Source of the DNA: JABFSA01 sp963827515
GTDB taxonomy: Bacteria; Acidobacteriota; Vicinamibacteria; Vicinamibacterales; UBA2999
Direction: 5' to 3'
DNA length: 64,000 nt
NCBI GenBank assembly: GCA_963827515.1
Contig: CAWHBF010000029.1
Coordinates: forward strand, 186,001 to 250,000
In this document: positions 27,720-35,811 of the stretch, one piece after another
Position numbering within the stretch: the first letter of the stretch is position 1
Layout of the letters: each line of letters opens with the position of its first letter
Notes under the pieces: generated by a model
What the model was told of the DNA's origin: nothing
Databases searched by the model: none
What the model saw: the letters and a program-made list of their open reading frames with translations, nothing else
Translations under genes and position numbers: made by a program

Positions 27720-29411
27720 ATGGATCCCATAGCCGGCACGACCGCAGCGCCGGCCGCAACCGACTTCATCCGCGCCATCGTGGCGGACGATCAGCGCTCG
27801 GGCAAACACGCCCGCGTGTGTACCCGCTTTCCGCCCGAGCCCAACGGGTACTTACACATCGGCCATGCCAAATCGATTTGCCTGAACTTCGGAGTCGCCG
27901 CCGATTTCGCCGGCGTCTGTAACCTTCGATTCGACGATACCAATCCCACGAAGGAGAACGTCGAGTACGTCGACTCCATCCAGGAGGATGTTCGCTGGCT
28001 CGGCTTCGACTGGGGCGAGCGGATGTTTTACGCGTCCGACTATTTCGAGTCGCTGTACCGGTATGCGGAGCAGCTCATACAGGACGGGAAGGCCTACGTC
28101 GACAGTCTGACGGCCGACGAGATTCGAGAACACCGCGGAACGCTGACCGACGCGGGCCGGAACAGTCCCTACCGGGAACGCGACATCGCAGAGAGCCTCG
28201 ACCTGTTTCGCCGGATGCGGGCTGGAGAGTTTCCCGACGGTGTGCACGTGTTGCGCGCGAAGATCGACATGACCTCGCCGAACATGAACATGCGGGACCC
28301 CACGCTGTACCGCATACGGCACGCCACCCATCACCGGACGGGTGACGCCTGGTGCATCTATCCCACGTATGACTACGCGCATCCGATCTCGGATGCGCTC
28401 GAGGGGGTGACGCACTCGCTCTGCACGCTCGAGTTCGAGGATCACCGCCCGCTCTACGACTGGGTCATCGAACAGACTCGCCCGCCGGCACAACCGCGGC
28501 AGATCGAGTTCGCGCGCCTCAACCTGAACTACACCGTGATGAGCAAACGCAAATTGCTGGCGCTCGTCGAGCAACGGATCGTCAACGGCTGGGACGACCC
28601 GCGGATGCCGACGATAGCCGGCATCCGCCGCCGCGGCTTCACGCCCGAGGCGGTCCGCGATTTTTGCGCGCGGATTGGCGTGGCGAAGAAGGAAAACGTC
28701 ATCGACGTGGCGCTCCTCGAGCACACGGTCCGCGAGGATTTGAACCGGCGCGCTCGGCGCGCTCTGGCAGTCGTGCGCCCCTTGAAGGTCGTGATCGAAA
28801 ACTATCCAGACGACCGCACCGAGTACCTCGAGGCCATCAACAATCCTGAGGATGCGTCGGCGGGAACGCGTACGCTGCCGTTTTCCCGCGAGCTCTACAT
28901 CGAGCGCGACGACTTCATGGAGATACCTCCCAAGAAGTTTTTCCGCCTTTCACCTGGCAGTGAGGTGCGGCTGCGATACGCCTACATCCTCAAGTGCGAA
29001 CGCGTCGTCAAGGATGTGTCGGGCGCCGTGACGGAGCTCCGGTGTACCTACGACCCCGGCTCACTGACCGGAGAAACCTCGACGCGGCGGGTCAAGGGCA
29101 CGATTCACTGGGTGTCGGCGCCCCAGGCGAAGGATGCCGAGGTACGCATCTACGATCGACTCTTCCAATCCTCCGATCCTGGTGAAGGCGGACGAGAGCC
29201 GCTGACCGATCTGAATCCGAACTCGCTCGAACGGGTCACGGGCTGCAAGATCGAGCCAGCGTTGGCGGAAGCCGCGCCTGGCGCCCGTTTTCAGTTCGAA
29301 CGGCTGGGCTACTTCTGCATGGATCCCGACTCACGCCCGGGCTCGCCGGTCTTCAACCGGACGGTGACGCTCAAGGACTCGTGGGCGAGGATGCAGCAAA
29401 GTGGGAAGTAG
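27720..29411 (+). CDS. glnS: glutaminyl-tRNA synthetase
   Basis: 563 aa. Charges tRNA-Gln. Class I signature FPPEPNGYLHIGHAKSICLN (HIGH), the GlnRS-specific LRFDDTNPTKENVEYVDSI, PTYDYAHPISDALEGVTHSL, and the KMSKS equivalent VMSKRKL are present, followed by GlnRS anticodon-binding beta-barrel domains. It lies 12 bp after rmuC. Having GlnRS suggests direct Gln-tRNA charging rather than reliance on the GatCAB route. The C-terminus ends at TAG inside the first unit (GAAGTAG) of a heptad array. Confidence 0.97.
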   Translation: MDPIAGTTAAPAATDFIRAIVADDQRSGKHARVCTRFPPEPNGYLHIGHAKSICLNFGVAADFAGVCNLRFDDTNPTKENVEYVDSIQEDVRWLGFDWGERMFYASDYFESLYRYAEQLIQDGKAYVDSLTADEIREHRGTLTDAGRNSPYRERDIAESLDLFRRMRAGEFPDGVHVLRAKIDMTSPNMNMRDPTLYRIRHATHHRTGDAWCIYPTYDYAHPISDALEGVTHSLCTLEFEDHRPLYDWVIEQTRPPAQPRQIEFARLNLNYTVMSKRKLLALVEQRIVNGWDDPRMPTIAGIRRRGFTPEAVRDFCARIGVAKKENVIDVALLEHTVREDLNRRARRALAVVRPLKVVIENYPDDRTEYLEAINNPEDASAGTRTLPFSRELYIERDDFMEIPPKKFFRLSPGSEVRLRYAYILKCERVVKDVSGAVTELRCTYDPGSLTGETSTRRVKGTIHWVSAPQAKDAEVRIYDRLFQSSDPGEGGREPLTDLNPNSLERVTGCKIEPALAEAAPGARFQFERLGYFCMDPDSRPGSPVFNRTVTLKDSWARMQQSGK

Positions 29412-29530
29412 GAAGTACGAGGTACAAAGTGACAAGTGCGAGGTGCGAATGTGCGGGGTGCGAGGGCGCGACGGGTGGGGTGCGCGGTGCGGCTGCGAGG
29501 TGCGCGGGGTGCGAGGGTGCGAGGGTGCAT
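29405..29530. repeat. GARGTRC heptad array starting at the glnS stop
   Basis: Units GAAGTAG, GAAGTAC, GAGGTAC, AAAGTGA, CAAGTGC, GAGGTGC with a strict 7-bp period. A looser 7-8-bp region rich in GGGTGCG/GAGGGTGC follows, to 29528. The first unit contains the glnS stop. It runs directly into a TGTAGAG hairpin element. Confidence 0.85.
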
Positions 29531-29558
29531 TGTAGAGCGCACGCTTTAGCGTGCGCGG
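29531..29558 (+). terminator. TGTAGAG hairpin after glnS
   Basis: TGTAGAG followed by stem CGCACGC / GCGTGCG with TTTA loop (29538-29555) and GCGGA. It is the same element as the two hairpins at 22603-22696. Its position after glnS suggests transcription termination; there is no U-tract. Confidence 0.6.
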
Positions 29559-29595
29559 ATCAGTGCGCGACGCGATGCGCGGCGCTCGCGAACAC

Positions 29596-30114
29596 ATGCC
29601 GTTGAAGTCGCTTCGCGCGTGGCTCGGGGTCGATACCCCCGAGCAGCAGGAGTTCGCACCGCTCCGCGAGACGCTCGAGGCGCTCGATCATCTCGAGCCG
29701 GAGAAAGCGCGCTACCTCGCCGCGTTCGCGTATCTGCTCGGGCGCGTGGCGCACGCCGACCAGCACGTCTCACCGGAAGAGACGCGCACGATGGAAGCCC
29801 TGGTGCAAGAACACGGGCAGCTCTCGCCCGACCAGGCAATGGTCGTCGTGCAGCTCGCGAAGACAGCGAGCCTGCTCTTCGGGGGGACGGCGAACTTTCT
29901 TGTCGCAAGAGAGTTTTCGAACCTGTCGACCTACGACCAGAAGCTGGCGTTGATGCGATGCCTCTTCGCGCTGTCTGCCACGGACCAGGCGATTTCAACG
30001 GTCGAGGAAAGCGAGATCCACGCCGTCGCAAAGGAGCTTCGCATCGACCACCCGGATCTCATCGCCCTGCGCGTCGAACATGGGCGGCACCTGCCCGGCG
30101 TCTCGCGCGGCTGA
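29596..30114 (+). CDS. TerB-family protein
   Basis: 172 aa from ATG 29596; upstream in-frame starts lie inside the repeat/hairpin. The all-helical TerB-like fold shows KARYLAAFAYLLGRVAHADQHVSPEETRTME and LMRCLFALSATDQAISTVEESEIH, with repeated acidic D-x-x-V-S-x-x-E motifs. TerB-like proteins bind divalent metal and appear in stress or membrane-associated systems. Nothing nearby indicates a tellurite cluster, so the role is unknown. Its last 184 bp are antisense to the reading frame of the kinase gene as read. Confidence 0.85.
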   Translation: MPLKSLRAWLGVDTPEQQEFAPLRETLEALDHLEPEKARYLAAFAYLLGRVAHADQHVSPEETRTMEALVQEHGQLSPDQAMVVVQLAKTASLLFGGTANFLVAREFSNLSTYDQKLALMRCLFALSATDQAISTVEESEIHAVAKELRIDHPDLIALRVEHGRHLPGVSRG

Positions 30115-32858
30115 TCGCACCTCGCTCGCACCCTGCCGCACCCTCTCGCTCTCCCACCACGCGTAGCTATCGCGGGGCTATCGGGATCCCAGTTCTGCAG
30201 CAACGTGATGGGCGAGCCCGCTGAGTCCACCACCGTGTTGATCAAAAAGCGGCCGTCGCGGGCGACGTCGTATTGCCGACCCTGCTGAATATCAGCGCCG
30301 CCGCCAAGGATGCGCGTGGGGAAGAGCACCACCGGCGTGCCTGGTTCGAACGTGGACCCCGCCACGGTGATCGGCGCCGCCATCATCGCACCGACCGGAT
30401 CGAGGTAATACAGCTCCTTGCCGTCGGACCGCCAGAGAGGATGAATGCCGCCCGCCGTAGACACCTGCCACCGGCCCGATGTCGCCCCCGAGTCCGTGCG
30501 CGCCTCGCCAGGCTGGACGAACGGTCGCACGTAGATCTCGGAGCGTCCCGATTCGTCCGACTGGTAGGCCACCCAGCGACCGTCCGGCGCGAATGCGCCG
30601 TAGGCTTCGCGAAAAGGCGTTTTCAGGAACACGGTGGGCGTCCGTTCCCCCACCATTGCCAGGAACCACAGGTCGGTGCTCGTCTGCCTGTCTTGGCTCA
30701 TGTACATAAGGAATCGGCTGTCGAGTGACCAGCTCGTCGCGGTCTTGAGTTGCTCGGAGGACAAGATCCGCTCGTCGTTACCCGCACCATTGGTGAGGGT
30801 CTGGTAGAGGTCGGCCTGACCCGTTCGGATCGAGCGAAACACCACTCGCGTACCCTCGGGCGACCAAAGGGGGAACCGGTCTTCTTGCGCATCGAACGTG
30901 AGGCGGCTCGTGCGAGCGCCGTCGAGTAACCAGAGATCGGTATTGCCTTGCGCCGTGCGGGCGACGATCACGCGACGGCCGTCGGACGACACAATGGGAT
31001 GGTAGAGACTGGCATCCGGATCGCCCACAGTGCCCCGCTCCGCACCCGATCGATCGAACCATCTCAGCTGCCGTTGACTCGTCGCGCCGGTGCGATAGGC
31101 CACCAGGCCGCTGGCAGACACCGACATTTCGGTCCGGCCGAATCCACTCGACGTCAGGCCGTCGGCCAGCGTTATCGGCTCACCCGTGAGCACTGCCTGC
31201 GTCGCGTCGAACCGCTGGCCCACGAGAGCCCCCGCCCGCACCCAGAGGAGCCACCCCGAACGTAAATACACGCCGGCAGCTTCAGACGGCACCAGTCGGG
31301 TCGGGGGACCTCCGTCGAGGGCGCCGACATGAATCCCGCTGACCTCCAATGCACCGCGGGCCTGGAACAGAAACCGGCGGCCGTCGGGCAGGAAGTGGGG
31401 TCCGACGTAGCCCGTTTGCAGCGGACCGAGCGTCCCAAGTGGTGTCGCCGGCCCGCCGGCGGCGGACACGCGCATGAGAGAGCTCGTCACGCTCGGCGCA
31501 AACACGATCACGCCGTCCGTGCTCCATGTCCCGCCCGCGCCGGCGATCACGGGAGCGAGTGTCTGAGGCAAGCCCGCACCGAGGTCGAGCCGCTTCAACG
31601 TGCTACCGGCGAAGAAGCCGATGGCTCGGCTGTCGGGGGCCCAGAAGGGAAGACGTCCTCCATCCGTACCCGGGAGCGGCTGTGCGGTCGTCGTCGCCAG
31701 CGACCGCAGCCATAAGCGAGACCCCCCCTCAGCCGAGGCGGCGAAGACGATTTGCCGGCCATCAGGCGAAAGGGCAAACGACTCGGAATCGTACGTCGCG
31801 GGCGTGACGATCTCGGTGCGCCTCTCGGGCGGCGAGAGCGGCGGCGTCTCGCGCAGATGCTGCACCGTGGGAACGGCGAGGCCTGCCGCCACGAGCGCTG
31901 CTGTGGCGAAAGCCATCCACGCCGCACGCGAGGGCCGCGAGGCCACCGGTGCCGCGACGGCCGACGACGACGCCGTGGCCACCTCGTCGGGAGCGCCACT
32001 GAGCAGTTCCTCGACCTGTACGCGCGCATCACCGATGTCGCGCAGGCGCACCTTGACGTCTTTCTTCAAACAACGGGACAGCAGGCGGCGCAGGGCGGCG
32101 GGCGTCCCTGGCGGTAGCGCCCCCCAGTCCACTTCCTTGCTGACGATCGACACGATCGTGTCCGTCATGTCCTCGCCGGGGAAGGCGCGCCGACCCGTCA
32201 GCATTTCGAACAGCACCGCGCCAAAGGCCCAGATGTCCGAACGCTTGTCAACGGTCCTGCCGCGAGCCTGCTCGGGGCTCATATACGCCGCGGTGCCGAG
32301 GATCATTCCGGCCTGCGTCATGGCGGGCGTCGTGATCGTCGGCGCCATCGACGAACTCGGCGGCGAGCCCGCCGCAGGTGCGACGGCCTTCGCGAGTCCG
32401 AAATCCAGCACCTTGACCGTTCCGTCAGGTCGCACCTTGATGTTTGCGGGCTTCAGATCGCGATGGATGATCCCCTGCTCGTGCGCTGCCTCGAGCGCCT
32501 CGGCGATCTGCTTCGCGACTGGCAGTGCTTCGTCGAGCGACATGGCGCCCTGCGCGATGCGATCCGCGAGCGTGGGTCCCTCGACGAGCTCCATCACGAG
32601 AGTCTTGATGCCGTCAGCGTCTTCCAACCCATGGATCGCGGCGATGTTGGAGTGGTTCAACGAGGCCAGCACTTCGGCCTCGCGCTGAAACCGCGCCAGC
32701 CGATCACGGTCCGTGGCCAGTGATGCGGGAAGGATTTTGAGGGCGACCTGGCGCTTCAGCTTGGTGTCCGTCGCGCGATACACCTCGCCCATGCCGCCCA
32801 CTCCAATCTGCCCGATCACTTCATAGGGGCCGAGGCGGGTGCCGGGGACGAGGGCCAA
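29931..32858 (-). CDS. Ser/Thr protein kinase with PD40/WD40-like beta-propeller repeats
   Basis: Membrane-anchored PASTA-less bacterial kinase. The kinase domain (about 8-280) has glycine loop GVGGMGEVYRATD, VALKILP, catalytic HRDLKPANIKV, DFGLAK and APE-loop equivalent AYMSPEQARG. One membrane helix (MAFATAALVAAGLAV, about 300) precedes about 550 residues of PD40 repeats (FALSPDGRQIVFAAS, WAPDSRAIGFFA, YHPIVSSDGRRVIVA). The start is TTG 32858 (MALVPGTRLGPYEV), matching relatives. The family end is ITLLQNW plus a few residues. Here the frame reads about 80 residues further, antisense to TerB. Removing one G at the GGG near 30182 would stop the gene at 30167, clear of TerB, so a single-base insertion is likely. 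Confidence 0.92.
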   Translation of the reverse strand: MALVPGTRLGPYEVIGQIGVGGMGEVYRATDTKLKRQVALKILPASLATDRDRLARFQREAEVLASLNHSNIAAIHGLEDADGIKTLVMELVEGPTLADRIAQGAMSLDEALPVAKQIAEALEAAHEQGIIHRDLKPANIKVRPDGTVKVLDFGLAKAVAPAAGSPPSSSMAPTITTPAMTQAGMILGTAAYMSPEQARGRTVDKRSDIWAFGAVLFEMLTGRRAFPGEDMTDTIVSIVSKEVDWGALPPGTPAALRRLLSRCLKKDVKVRLRDIGDARVQVEELLSGAPDEVATASSSAVAAPVASRPSRAAWMAFATAALVAAGLAVPTVQHLRETPPLSPPERRTEIVTPATYDSESFALSPDGRQIVFAASAEGGSRLWLRSLATTTAQPLPGTDGGRLPFWAPDSRAIGFFAGSTLKRLDLGAGLPQTLAPVIAGAGGTWSTDGVIVFAPSVTSSLMRVSAAGGPATPLGTLGPLQTGYVGPHFLPDGRRFLFQARGALEVSGIHVGALDGGPPTRLVPSEAAGVYLRSGWLLWVRAGALVGQRFDATQAVLTGEPITLADGLTSSGFGRTEMSVSASGLVAYRTGATSQRQLRWFDRSGAERGTVGDPDASLYHPIVSSDGRRVIVARTAQGNTDLWLLDGARTSRLTFDAQEDRFPLWSPEGTRVVFRSIRTGQADLYQTLTNGAGNDERILSSEQLKTATSWSLDSRFLMYMSQDRQTSTDLWFLAMVGERTPTVFLKTPFREAYGAFAPDGRWVAYQSDESGRSEIYVRPFVQPGEARTDSGATSGRWQVSTAGGIHPLWRSDGKELYYLDPVGAMMAAPITVAGSTFEPGTPVVLFPTRILGGGADIQQGRQYDVARDGRFLINTVVDSAGSPITLLQNWDPDSPAIATRGGRARGCGRVRARCDQPRETPGRCRPCSTRRAMRSGWSMRSSFATAWISLSSTVEIAWSVADSAKRHRINASFWS

Positions 32859-32934
32859 GGCTGTGGATTGTATCGGGGAACGTCGAGGGGTGCCAGGTGC
32901 GCCGCCGCATCTTCTTGCCTGTCGCGCCTTGCAC

Positions 32935-34524
32935 TTACCGGCTGTGCCTCCTCCCCCAACCTGCCAGCCGAGCCGCCGCGGCTCTCGCTTCGGGCTCCTC
33001 TGAAAGCCGGTCGGTGGGCCACGGGAGACGCCATGTCCAGTTCGACGTATTGACGGTGGCCGGCTGATTGATGCGGTCGCGCCAGCCAAACACGTCCTGA
33101 ATCGGCAGGATCAGCAGATCGCTGCCCGCTGCATAGAGCACCTCGATCAAGGTGTCGCGGACAGGCGCGAGGAGGTCGGGCGCCTTGAGCGCGAGACGGC
33201 GGTGTCGCAGGCCCAGCCGCATCTGCAAGGAAGGGATTGCGAGCACCGCTTCCCGTTCGTCCGCAGCGGCTGTAGCCCACCAGATGGCCATCGGTTCGGT
33301 GTCGTGCGTGCCGGAGGTTGCGATCGACCCGGCGGGGTAGTCGACCGGATCGATGAATGGCTGTCCATCGAGCTCCCAAAGGCGCTCCCACCGAAAAACT
33401 TTGTAGCCAGAAATAGCCAGCCGTTCGAGCGACTCGCGGACGAAAGGCGGAACCACGCCGAGGTCTTCGGCGATGATCTCTGAGCCCGACTCGCGAAGCA
33501 CTTGAAGCACCCGCTCCCCCAGCAGTACCTGTGCGGGCTGGTCCGCCGGACTGAACTGGGCGCCACTTCCGTCGTGGGGACGGAAGTAGGTCCGATAGAA
33601 GCCCACGACGTGATCGACCCGATAGCCGTCGAAGAGCGCCGCGTTCCGTCGCGCTCGGTCCCGCAGCCATCCGTAGCCGCCGGCGGCGACGACGTCCCAG
33701 CGATACGCGGGAAAGTTCCAATCCTGTCCCGTCTCGCTGAACGCATCAGGGGGCACGCCAACCGACGCGTCCAGCCGGAACTCGTCCTGGCGCGACCAAA
33801 CGTCAGCACTGTCGCCGCTGACCATGAACGGCAGGTCACCCCAGATCGCGACGCCGCCAGCCGCCCTGCGCGCTGCTGACCACTGGTCGGAGGCCACCCA
33901 TTGCAAGTACTGCCTGTAAAGGATGTCGTCGGCCAACTCCACACGCGCATCCGCCAATGCGCTGGGCTCCCGATCGCGGAGTGGTTCGGGCCACTCGCTC
34001 CACGGCTGCTCGTCGTACCGCGCGTGCAGCGCCCGAAAGAGGGCGTATTCATCCAGCCACCATGACTGGTCGTGCACGTAGGCACGAAAGGAGTCCCCGC
34101 GCGGGGTCCTCCTGTTCCATGTCTCCTCCCTGAATCGCGCGAACGATTGCCGGAGCACAGCATGTTTGAGCGTGCGCACAGTTGCGTAGTCGACCGTGAT
34201 GGCTGCTCGCACCTTGTCGAGCTGCACCCGCAGGTCGGCCTCGAGCCGGGCCTCGCCGCCGAGCGCTGCAAAATCCTCCAGATCCGCGAGGCTGATGAAC
34301 TGAGGATCGATCGCCATCGCGCTAAGCGCCGAATAGGGCGATGTCTCGAACGGCGGCATCTCGTTAATCGGCAGCAACTGGAGCACGCGTTGCCCCGCGC
34401 CTGCCATCCACGCTGCCATCGTTGGAATGTCGCCAATCTCACCGATACCCCAACTCCGGGACGAGGGCATGGAGAACAACGGCACGAGCAGGCCGGCGCG
34501 ACGCGACGCTGGTGGGGTCAGCAC
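32935..34524 (-). CDS. malQ: 4-alpha-glucanotransferase (amylomaltase, GH77)
   Basis: About 529 aa. Transfers alpha-1,4-glucan segments in glycogen or maltodextrin metabolism. GH77 landmarks are SWGIGEIGDIPTMAAWMAGA, LLPINEMPPFETSPYSALSA, WGDLPFMVSGDSADVW, nucleophile region GYRVDHVVGFYRTYFRP, acid/base region EIIAEDLGVVPPFV and GTHDTEPMAIWW. The start is GTG 34524 (MLTPPASRRAGLLVPLFSMP), 7 bp inside the end of the upstream aminotransferase gene, so translation is probably coupled. No other glycogen gene is in the window. Confidence 0.95.
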   Translation of the reverse strand: MLTPPASRRAGLLVPLFSMPSSRSWGIGEIGDIPTMAAWMAGAGQRVLQLLPINEMPPFETSPYSALSAMAIDPQFISLADLEDFAALGGEARLEADLRVQLDKVRAAITVDYATVRTLKHAVLRQSFARFREETWNRRTPRGDSFRAYVHDQSWWLDEYALFRALHARYDEQPWSEWPEPLRDREPSALADARVELADDILYRQYLQWVASDQWSAARRAAGGVAIWGDLPFMVSGDSADVWSRQDEFRLDASVGVPPDAFSETGQDWNFPAYRWDVVAAGGYGWLRDRARRNAALFDGYRVDHVVGFYRTYFRPHDGSGAQFSPADQPAQVLLGERVLQVLRESGSEIIAEDLGVVPPFVRESLERLAISGYKVFRWERLWELDGQPFIDPVDYPAGSIATSGTHDTEPMAIWWATAAADEREAVLAIPSLQMRLGLRHRRLALKAPDLLAPVRDTLIEVLYAAGSDLLILPIQDVFGWRDRINQPATVNTSNWTWRLPWPTDRLSEEPEARAAAARLAGWGRRHSR

Positions 34525-35678
34525 TGCACGAACCGGAGCAGCCGCGCAACCGCATCGGCGAACGACTCCTCCGGCGGGAGAAGACTGACCACAAGGTAGG
34601 CTTCGCGCGGGAAATCGAAAAAGTAACCGGGGTGAACGAGGACGCGCTCGGCGCGAAGGAGGTCGAGCACCACCGACTCCTCGCCCCTTGTTGAGGGAAT
34701 TCGCAGCACCGCCGACCAACCGCCGTCGGCGCGGAGTACCTCAGACGCGGGGAATCCTGCCGCTATGCCGCGCAGCGTCGACAGATTGCGGCGAACTCTT
34801 CCCTGTATCGAGGCCCGAATCGACGCTCCGCTGCTCAGGAGAGTCGGCGTCGCGACTTGCACGGGGGTTCCCACCGACAGGTAGCTGTCCGCGATCACTT
34901 CGAGCGCCGCCAGCGCGGCGTCTCGTTCTGCCGCGGGCCCACCCGCGATGCACCAGCCCAACTTCAGCTGCGGCAATCCAATCGTCTTGGACAAACCCGC
35001 GAGCGTGAAACAGAGGACCTCGCTGCGCACGGCCACGTCAGTCAGGGGAGTGCTGGCGTCGAGAGGATAGTCAGCGAAGACCTCGTCAACGATCAGCGCC
35101 CATTTCCGCTGCCGGCACAGCGTCGCGACCCGCTGGAACTCTTCGGCGCTCATGAAGGATCCGGTCGGGTTGTTCGGCGACACTACCAGGAGCGCGCGAA
35201 TGTCGAGCGGAGCCGCGGCCAATGATTCGACGTCGATCTCCCACTGACCGTGGTACTCGATCGCGTACGGGTGTGCGCGAACGCCTTCGAGCGCCGTCAG
35301 GTGATCGAAGAGAGGATAGCTCGGCCGTGGGACCAGCACGCCATCGCCGGGGTTGCACAGGAGCTTGAACAGCCAGCTATACGCCTCGCTCGTGCTCGCG
35401 GTCAGCACGACGTGCGCGGGATCGACCGTCACATCACGGCGTCGCTGATCCTCGGCGACCGCATGACGTGCGGACGCAAGCCCAAACGGGCAAGGCTCGT
35501 AACGAAGCGCGGCAGGGTCGGCGAGCGAGGTCAGTAGGTCATCCGGATAGGGGATCTCCGCCCGCGTCGGATTCGACTCGGTCAGATCCGCGAACGGCAC
35601 GCCCTCGACGCGCAGCGCCTCCACCGCGCGCGACAGCGCGTTCGGCTCGGCGTACGGTGGCAAGCGACGCGACAACAC
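34518..35678 (-). CDS. PLP-dependent aminotransferase, class I/II
   Basis: 386 aa, fold type I aspartate-aminotransferase family. It shows LTESNPTRAEIPYP, VLTASTSEAYSWLFKLLCNPGD, VVSPNNPTGSFMS, LIVDEVFADYPL, the PLP-lysine motif FTLAGLSKTIGLPQLKLGW, and a C-terminal substrate-arginine region. The substrate is not predictable; ATG 35678 is the first in-frame start. It overlaps malQ by 7 bp downstream and lies just below a TAGCTGG inverted repeat. Confidence 0.88.
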   Translation of the reverse strand: MLSRRLPPYAEPNALSRAVEALRVEGVPFADLTESNPTRAEIPYPDDLLTSLADPAALRYEPCPFGLASARHAVAEDQRRRDVTVDPAHVVLTASTSEAYSWLFKLLCNPGDGVLVPRPSYPLFDHLTALEGVRAHPYAIEYHGQWEIDVESLAAAPLDIRALLVVSPNNPTGSFMSAEEFQRVATLCRQRKWALIVDEVFADYPLDASTPLTDVAVRSEVLCFTLAGLSKTIGLPQLKLGWCIAGGPAAERDAALAALEVIADSYLSVGTPVQVATPTLLSSGASIRASIQGRVRRNLSTLRGIAAGFPASEVLRADGGWSAVLRIPSTRGEESVVLDLLRAERVLVHPGYFFDFPREAYLVVSLLPPEESFADAVARLLRFVQC

Positions 35679-35699
35679 ATGCCGATGATGACACGGGGC

Positions 35700-35811
35700 T
35701 AGCTGGTAGCTGGTAGCTCTGGTAGCTGGTAGTCGGTAGCTGATAGTTGGTAGCCGTACAGAATGCGTCCTTGCTTCTGCTACCAGCTATCGGCTACCGG
35801 CTACCAGCTAG
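35700..35811. repeat. TAGCTGG heptad inverted repeat
   Basis: The left arm 35700-35754 has seven TAGCTGG-like units (TAGCTGG, TAGCTGG, TAGCTCTGG, TAGCTGG, TAGTCGG, TAGCTGA, TAGTTGG). The right arm 35781-35811 carries the reverse complement (TACCAGC, TATCGGC, TACCGGC, TACCAGC). The arms can pair around a 26-nt loop. The right arm contains the stop codon (CTA at 35808-35810) of the minus-strand nuclease gene. It separates that gene from the aminotransferase start. Confidence 0.9.
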
